Origin: Kiritimatiellia bacterium
GTDB lineage: Bacteria > Verrucomicrobiota > Kiritimatiellia > RFP12 > UBA1067
DNA: 6,828 bases
Assembly (NCBI GenBank): GCA_017385345.1
Contig: JAFNRY010000313.1
Coordinates: 1 to 6,828 of the forward strand
Direction: 5' to 3'
Positions within the stretch are counted from its first letter, which is position 1. Every line of letters starts with the position of its first letter. Under the pieces are notes generated by a model. The model was given only the letters and a program-made list of their open reading frames with translations, had not been told where the DNA came from and did not search any database. Below, in pieces: positions 1 to 4,174 of the stretch. Position numbers and translations under genes: made by a program.

Positions 1-243
1 AAAGTGACTTCTACTTCCGGCTCGGTGGTAGCCGGAATGGATCAAAGCGCGCCGGCGGCCGTCGAGGAAACGGTTCCCGATGCAGCGCCCGCGCCTGCGG
101 CACCGGCCGCGCCGGCGATTCCCGCGGCGCCAGCGGTTCCGGCCGCGCCTACAGCCCCGGCTCCCGCGGCCCCGGCACCTGCTGCACCGGCCGCGCCTGC
201 GACCCCGGCACCTGCCGCGCCGGCTGCACCGGCCGCAAAATAA
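1..243 (+). CDS. C-terminal end of a protein with an Ala/Pro-rich tail (5' end outside window)
   Basis: Reading frame 1 is open from the first base to a TAA at 241-243. The GTG at position 4 has no visible support as a start, so this is most likely the end of a longer gene. The visible 80 residues begin with a short Ser/Thr/Gly/Val stretch and a mildly acidic segment ('VEETVPDA'). About 50 residues of Ala-Pro repeats (APA, AAP, with single Thr, Ile or Val substitutions) follow, ending in Ala-Ala-Lys. Such tails are extended, flexible and low in complexity, and occur as linkers or C-terminal extensions in unrelated proteins, so they do not identify the function. The next gene starts 12 bases after the stop on the same strand, which fits an operon. 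The product cannot be named. The frame could in principle be chance in GC-rich DNA, but the clean in-frame stop just before a ribosome binding site favours a real gene. Confidence 0.68.
   Translation, partial: KVTSTSGSVVAGMDQSAPAAVEETVPDAAPAPAAPAAPAIPAAPAVPAAPTAPAPAAPAPAAPAAPATPAPAAPAAPAAK
88..237 (+). repeat. Imperfect GC-rich tandem repeat encoding Ala-Pro units
   Basis: The stretch is built from short variants of GCG/GCC/GCA and CCG/CCT/CCC codons. A 13-base match starting CCCCGGCACC occurs at 170-182 and again at 203-215. This is a 33-base (11-codon) period, so the last two units read nearly the same as protein. A second shared word, GCTGCACCGGCCGC, occurs at 181-194 and 223-236. The wobble bases vary, so the unit is degenerate rather than a freshly slipped microsatellite. 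Confidence 0.7.
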
Positions 244-246
244 GGG
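242..246 (+). promoter_or_regulatory. Shine-Dalgarno-like AAGGG for the epimerase gene
   Basis: AAGGG overlaps the TAA stop of the upstream frame and ends 9 bases before the ATG at 256. This spacing is workable and is the main local support for that start. It also implies translation of the epimerase from a message shared with the upstream gene. Confidence 0.55.
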
Positions 247-255
247 TTTCCCGCC

Positions 256-1299
256 ATGAAAGTTCTCGTGACCGGAGGCTCGGGCTTCCTCGGTATCAAT
301 CTCGTTCGCCATCTGCGCCGCATGGGCGTGGAGGAAATCCGCGTTCTCGACATTGCCGACTTCGACTACCCCGAAAAGAACGAACCTTGGCTCAAGTTCA
401 CCAAAGGGGACGTGCGCGACGTGGCCGCGGTCGAAAAAGTCACGGAAGGCTGCGACATTACAGTGCATTGCGCGGCGGCCCTGCCGCTCTATTCCGAAGA
501 AGACATCCGAACAACGGAGATCGACGGCTGCCGCAACGTCCTCGCCGCCGCGAGAAAGTTCAAACTCGACCGCATGATCCAGATTTCATCGACTGCGGTC
601 TATGGCGTCCCGAAGAAGCATCCCATCTACGAAACCGATCCGCTCGTCGGCGTAGGCCCGTACGGCCAGGCGAAAATCGAAGCGGAAAACATCTGTCGCG
701 AAGCTATAAAGGATGGTTATTGCACGTGCATAATACGTCCGAAAAGTTTTATCGGACCCGAGCGGCTCGGCGTGTTCGCGCTGTTCTACGACTGGGCGTA
801 CACGGGCCACGGCTTTCCCATGATCGGCAGCGGCGGCAACCGCTACCAGCTGATGGACGTGGACGATCTGGACGATGCGATATGGAACGCCATGACGTAT
901 CCGAAGGATGTCGTGGCGACGGAATTCAACATCGGCGCGAAAGAGTTCACGACGATGCGCGAAGATTACCAGGCGGTTCTCGACCGCGCCGGGCACGGGA
1001 AGAAAATACGCGGCCTGCCGGTAAAGCCGATCGTCTTCATACTGAAGATTCTCGAAAAGCTGCATCTTTCGCCGCTGTATCCGTGGGTTTACGAAACGGC
1101 TTCCACCGACTCGTTCGTATCGATCGAAAAGGCGGAAAGACTGCTCGGCTACAAGCCGAAATACTCCAACAAGCAGGCGCTCGTCAGGAACTACGACTGG
1201 TATGTGGAGCATCTGCCGGAGTTCGCCGGCAAGAGCGGCGTATCGCACCGCGTGCCCTGGAAGCAGGGGCTTCTCGCGTGCGCCAAGTGGTTCTTCTGA
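256..1299 (+). CDS. NAD(P)-dependent epimerase/dehydratase, extended SDR family
   Basis: This is a complete 347-residue Rossmann-fold enzyme of the extended short-chain dehydrogenase/reductase type, the usual length for nucleotide-sugar epimerases and dehydratases. The N-terminus carries the dinucleotide motif GGSGFLG (residues 7-13). Asp32 at the end of the second strand favours NAD over NADP. GDVRD (51-55) and the Ala-rich turn after His71 (73-75) are the next cofactor contacts. 'ISSTAVYG' (110-117) supplies the catalytic Ser/Thr, with Ser112 best placed, and YGQAK (136-140) supplies Tyr136 and Lys140. 'RPKSFIGP' (161-168) and 'YQLMDVDDL' (197-205) match the substrate-side motifs of the family. 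The C-terminal region from about residue 250 is less familiar and ends in a basic, aromatic tail ('HRVPWKQG...AKWFF'). The likely substrate is an NDP-sugar, but a 3-beta-hydroxysteroid-dehydrogenase-like or other substrate cannot be excluded. The enzyme is probably cytosolic. The ATG start puts the glycine motif at the expected distance from the N-terminus. Confidence 0.94.
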   Translation: MKVLVTGGSGFLGINLVRHLRRMGVEEIRVLDIADFDYPEKNEPWLKFTKGDVRDVAAVEKVTEGCDITVHCAAALPLYSEEDIRTTEIDGCRNVLAAARKFKLDRMIQISSTAVYGVPKKHPIYETDPLVGVGPYGQAKIEAENICREAIKDGYCTCIIRPKSFIGPERLGVFALFYDWAYTGHGFPMIGSGGNRYQLMDVDDLDDAIWNAMTYPKDVVATEFNIGAKEFTTMREDYQAVLDRAGHGKKIRGLPVKPIVFILKILEKLHLSPLYPWVYETASTDSFVSIEKAERLLGYKPKYSNKQALVRNYDWYVEHLPEFAGKSGVSHRVPWKQGLLACAKWFF

Positions 1300-1329
1300 G
1301 CCGGTCGGAACTCGCCGCGATTGCGGACC

Positions 1330-1348
1330 GGGCGGGACTAACCCGCCC
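1330..1348. terminator. GC hairpin between convergent genes, possible bidirectional terminator
   Basis: GGGCGGG at 1330-1336 pairs perfectly with CCCGCCC at 1342-1348 around a 5-base loop (ACTAA). An outer GGA/TCC pairing (1325-1327 with 1351-1353) can extend it beyond a small internal loop. It lies in the 66-base gap between the stops of the epimerase and uvrA, where a shared terminator is expected. Neither strand has a run of T after the stem, so it is not a textbook intrinsic terminator. It may act as a Rho-assisted site or a 3'-end stabiliser. Confidence 0.45.
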
Positions 1349-1365
1349 ATTCCACCGCGAAGCGA

Positions 1366-4164
1366 TCAGAGAAACGGAGCCGTAACGGAGCGCTTGCAGG
1401 CCTTCACCGTCTCGACCGGCCCCTCGCAGACGAGCGTTCCGCCCGCGTCGCCGCCGCCGGGACCGAGATCGACGATCCAGTCGGCGCACTTCATCACGTC
1501 GGTGTTGTGTTCGATGACTATGACGGTATTGCCTTGGTCGCGCAGTTTCAACAGAAGGCGCATGAGCTTGGCTATGTCGTCGAAATGAAGCCCGGTCGTC
1601 GGCTCGTCGAGAAGATAGAGCGTCTTTCCGGTTGAGCGCCGCGACAATTCGGACGCGAGCTTGATGCGTTGGGCTTCGCCGCCCGAAAGCGTCGTCGCAG
1701 GCTGTCCGAGCGCGACATAGCCGAGTCCGACGTCCGCCAGCGTCTGCAATTTGCGGGAGAGGGAGGGAATCTTCGAGAAAAATCCGACAGCTTCGGCGAC
1801 GGTCATGTCGAGGACCTCCGAAATGTTCTTCCCGCCGTAGAGGACTTCGAGGGTCTCGGCGTTGAAACGCTTGCCGCCGCATTGTTCGCAGGTGACGTAC
1901 GCGTCCGGCAGGAAGCTCATTTCGAGCTTGCGCACTCCGTCGCCTCCGCACACTTCACATCGGCCGCCCTTGACGTTGAAAGAGAACCTGCCCGGCGTGT
2001 AGCCGCGCGCCTTGGCGCCGGGCGTGGCCGCGAAGAGCGCCCGTATATCCGAGAAGAAACCGGTATATGTGGCCGGATTGGACCGCGGCGTGCGGCCGAT
2101 GGGCGACTGATCTATCTCGACTATCTTGTCGAAGAATTCGGCGCCCGCCAGTTTCACGAAGGGACACGGCTTCTCCTTGGCGTGATAGAACTTCTGCATC
2201 AGCGCGCGCTTGAGGGTTTCCTCCACGAGGGTCGATTTCCCCGAGCCGGAAACGCCGGAAACGACGGTGAACGCGCCGACCGGGAAGCGGGCCGTAAGAT
2301 TTTTCAAATTGTGCCCGGAGCATCCGGATATCGTCAGGAACTTCGCGGCTCGGCCGATCTTCTTCTTGGTTCCGCCGTCGATCTTCTTTCTGCCGGAAAG
2401 GTAATCCGCGGTGAGAGACTTCGAAGCGGCAAGGCCGGGGAACGGACCCTGGTACATGACCTTCCCGCCCTCGCGGCCCGCGCCGGGGCCGAGATCGACG
2501 ATCCAATCCGCCTCGCGCATCATCTCCTCGTCGTGTTCGACGACGACAACGGTATTGCCGCGGTCGCGCAGGCCTTTGAGGGTGGATATGAGCCGTTCGT
2601 TGTCGCGCGGATGCAGTCCGATGGTCGGCTCGTCGAGGACGTAGAGCACGCCCGTGAGACCGGAGCCGATCTGTGTGGCGAGCCTGATGCGCTGCATCTC
2701 GCCGCCCGAGAGCGAAGAAGACGCGCGGTCGAGCGTAAGGTAGTCGAGACCGACGTCGAGAAGAAAGCGCAGACGCCGCACGATTTCTTTCAGGATGTCG
2801 TCAAGACCGGCGAGGCGCGCGGTCCCGGCGGCCTTCCCGGAGCGCAGTGTCTCGAAAAATGCGAGAGCGTCGCCTACCGGCATCGCCATTACTTCGACGA
2901 TCGTCTTTCCGGCGACGGTCGCCGCGCGCGCCTCGGGACGCAGCCTCGCGCCGCCGCAGGCTGGGCACGTGCGGAAGTTCTGGTAGGCGTCGTACTTCGC
3001 GCGCACTTCGTCGTCCTGCGCCTCGTCGCGCTTGCGCCTCAGCGCCTCGAGCACGCCCTCGAACGGCTTGTCCACGTTGCGCCACGGCAACACGAGATTC
3101 TCCTTGAAGCCGTGCATCAGGCCGTGGCGGAATCTGGCGCTCTGCCGCGAATACGGCTTGCGCAGGTCGCCACCGTACTGGCGCGCCACCTGCGAGAGCA
3201 GCTCCTTGTGGTAGAGAATGGCCATCTGGCCGCCGAGACGGCGCCACGGGTGGATGCACTCCTCCAGCGGCAGCGTCTTGTCCGGCACTACGAGATCTTC
3301 GTCGAAAAAATAAAGCTGGCCGAGGCCGGAGCATTCCGGGCAGGCGCCGAATGGCGAATTGAAGGAGAAACTGCGCGGCTTGAGCTCCTCGAACGATATG
3401 CCGCAGTCGGGGCAGGCGTTCAGTTCCGAATAGACCTGCTTCGTCCCGTCGTCCGGATTCTCCGCGTAGAGGACGCCTCCGCCCGTCTTGAGCGCGAGCT
3501 CCACCGAATCGGTGAGCCGGGATCTGTCGCAGGGCAAGGCGACGCGGTCGATCACGGCGTCAATGTCGTGGGCCTTCTTCTTGTCGAGTTCCGGCGGTTC
3601 GTCGAGCGAATGCGTCTCGCCGTCCACCCGGACGCGCGAAAAACCCTTGCGGGACATCTCCGCGAAGACGCTTTCGTGGCGGCCCTTCTTGCCGCGCACG
3701 ACGGGCGCGTATATCACGGCGCGGCGCCGCTCGCCGGACGCGAGCATCGCATCTACTATCTGCTCGGCGCTCTGGCGGCGCACCTCGCGGCCGCACTTCG
3801 GACAGTGGGCGACCGCGGCCGAACCGTAGAGTATGCGCAGATAGTCGTGTATTTCCGTCACGGTCGCCACTATCGAACGCGGATTCCCGCTCGTGGTGCG
3901 CTGCTCGATCGATATGGCCGGGCTGAGGCCTTCTATCTTCTCGACGTCTGGCTTCTGAAGCCTGTCGAGGAACTGGCGGGCGTACGCGGAAAGCGATTCG
4001 ACGTATCGGCGCTGGCCTTCCGCGTAGAGGGTGTCGAATGCGAGAGAGGACTTTCCGCTTCCGGAAAGTCCCGTGACCACCGTCAGGGAATTGCGCGGAA
4101 TCGAGACATCGATCCCGCGCAGATTGTGCACCCTCGCGCACTTGATTTCTATCGTTCCGTCCAT
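1366..4164 (-). CDS. uvrA: Excinuclease ABC subunit A (UvrA)
   Basis: This is a complete 932-residue UvrA, the dimeric ATPase that finds bulky DNA damage and loads UvrB in nucleotide excision repair. It has two ABC ATPase halves. The first has Walker A GLSGSGKS (32-39, Lys38), signature LSGGE (485-489), Walker B with Asp511-Glu512 and His544. The second has Walker A GVSGSGKS (637-644, Lys643), LSGGE (826-830), Asp853-Glu854 and His886. Zinc-finger cysteines are C251/C254 with C275/C278, and C736/C739 with C759/C762, the latter in the DNA-contacting module of the second half. Further CxxC pairs at 121/124 and 400/403 could form a third zinc site, as I recall for some Gram-positive UvrA. The UvrB-binding region falls at about 130-245. 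The protein ends a few residues after the final helix, slightly short of the E. coli protein (about 940). The ATG start matches the usual N-terminus ('IEIKCARVHNLRGI'). The Shine-Dalgarno is weak. The start lies 10 bases after the stop of the upstream repeat protein, so a shared transcript or a promoter inside that gene is likely. No LexA-like box was recognised nearby. Confidence 0.98.
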   Translation of the reverse strand: MDGTIEIKCARVHNLRGIDVSIPRNSLTVVTGLSGSGKSSLAFDTLYAEGQRRYVESLSAYARQFLDRLQKPDVEKIEGLSPAISIEQRTTSGNPRSIVATVTEIHDYLRILYGSAAVAHCPKCGREVRRQSAEQIVDAMLASGERRRAVIYAPVVRGKKGRHESVFAEMSRKGFSRVRVDGETHSLDEPPELDKKKAHDIDAVIDRVALPCDRSRLTDSVELALKTGGGVLYAENPDDGTKQVYSELNACPDCGISFEELKPRSFSFNSPFGACPECSGLGQLYFFDEDLVVPDKTLPLEECIHPWRRLGGQMAILYHKELLSQVARQYGGDLRKPYSRQSARFRHGLMHGFKENLVLPWRNVDKPFEGVLEALRRKRDEAQDDEVRAKYDAYQNFRTCPACGGARLRPEARAATVAGKTIVEVMAMPVGDALAFFETLRSGKAAGTARLAGLDDILKEIVRRLRFLLDVGLDYLTLDRASSSLSGGEMQRIRLATQIGSGLTGVLYVLDEPTIGLHPRDNERLISTLKGLRDRGNTVVVVEHDEEMMREADWIVDLGPGAGREGGKVMYQGPFPGLAASKSLTADYLSGRKKIDGGTKKKIGRAAKFLTISGCSGHNLKNLTARFPVGAFTVVSGVSGSGKSTLVEETLKRALMQKFYHAKEKPCPFVKLAGAEFFDKIVEIDQSPIGRTPRSNPATYTGFFSDIRALFAATPGAKARGYTPGRFSFNVKGGRCEVCGGDGVRKLEMSFLPDAYVTCEQCGGKRFNAETLEVLYGGKNISEVLDMTVAEAVGFFSKIPSLSRKLQTLADVGLGYVALGQPATTLSGGEAQRIKLASELSRRSTGKTLYLLDEPTTGLHFDDIAKLMRLLLKLRDQGNTVIVIEHNTDVMKCADWIVDLGPGGGDAGGTLVCEGPVETVKACKRSVTAPFL

Positions 4165-4174
4165 CGCCGCAGCT

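Noticed and set aside
42..353. Minus-strand Gly/Ala-rich open frame opposite the Ala/Pro tail
   Set aside because: It is the mirror of the GC repeat and crosses into the start of the epimerase gene. No start signal or family resemblance supports it.
387..1385. Plus-strand 332-codon frame inside the epimerase gene
   Set aside because: It is a frame-shifted, Arg-rich shadow of a gene with clear SDR motifs in its own frame.
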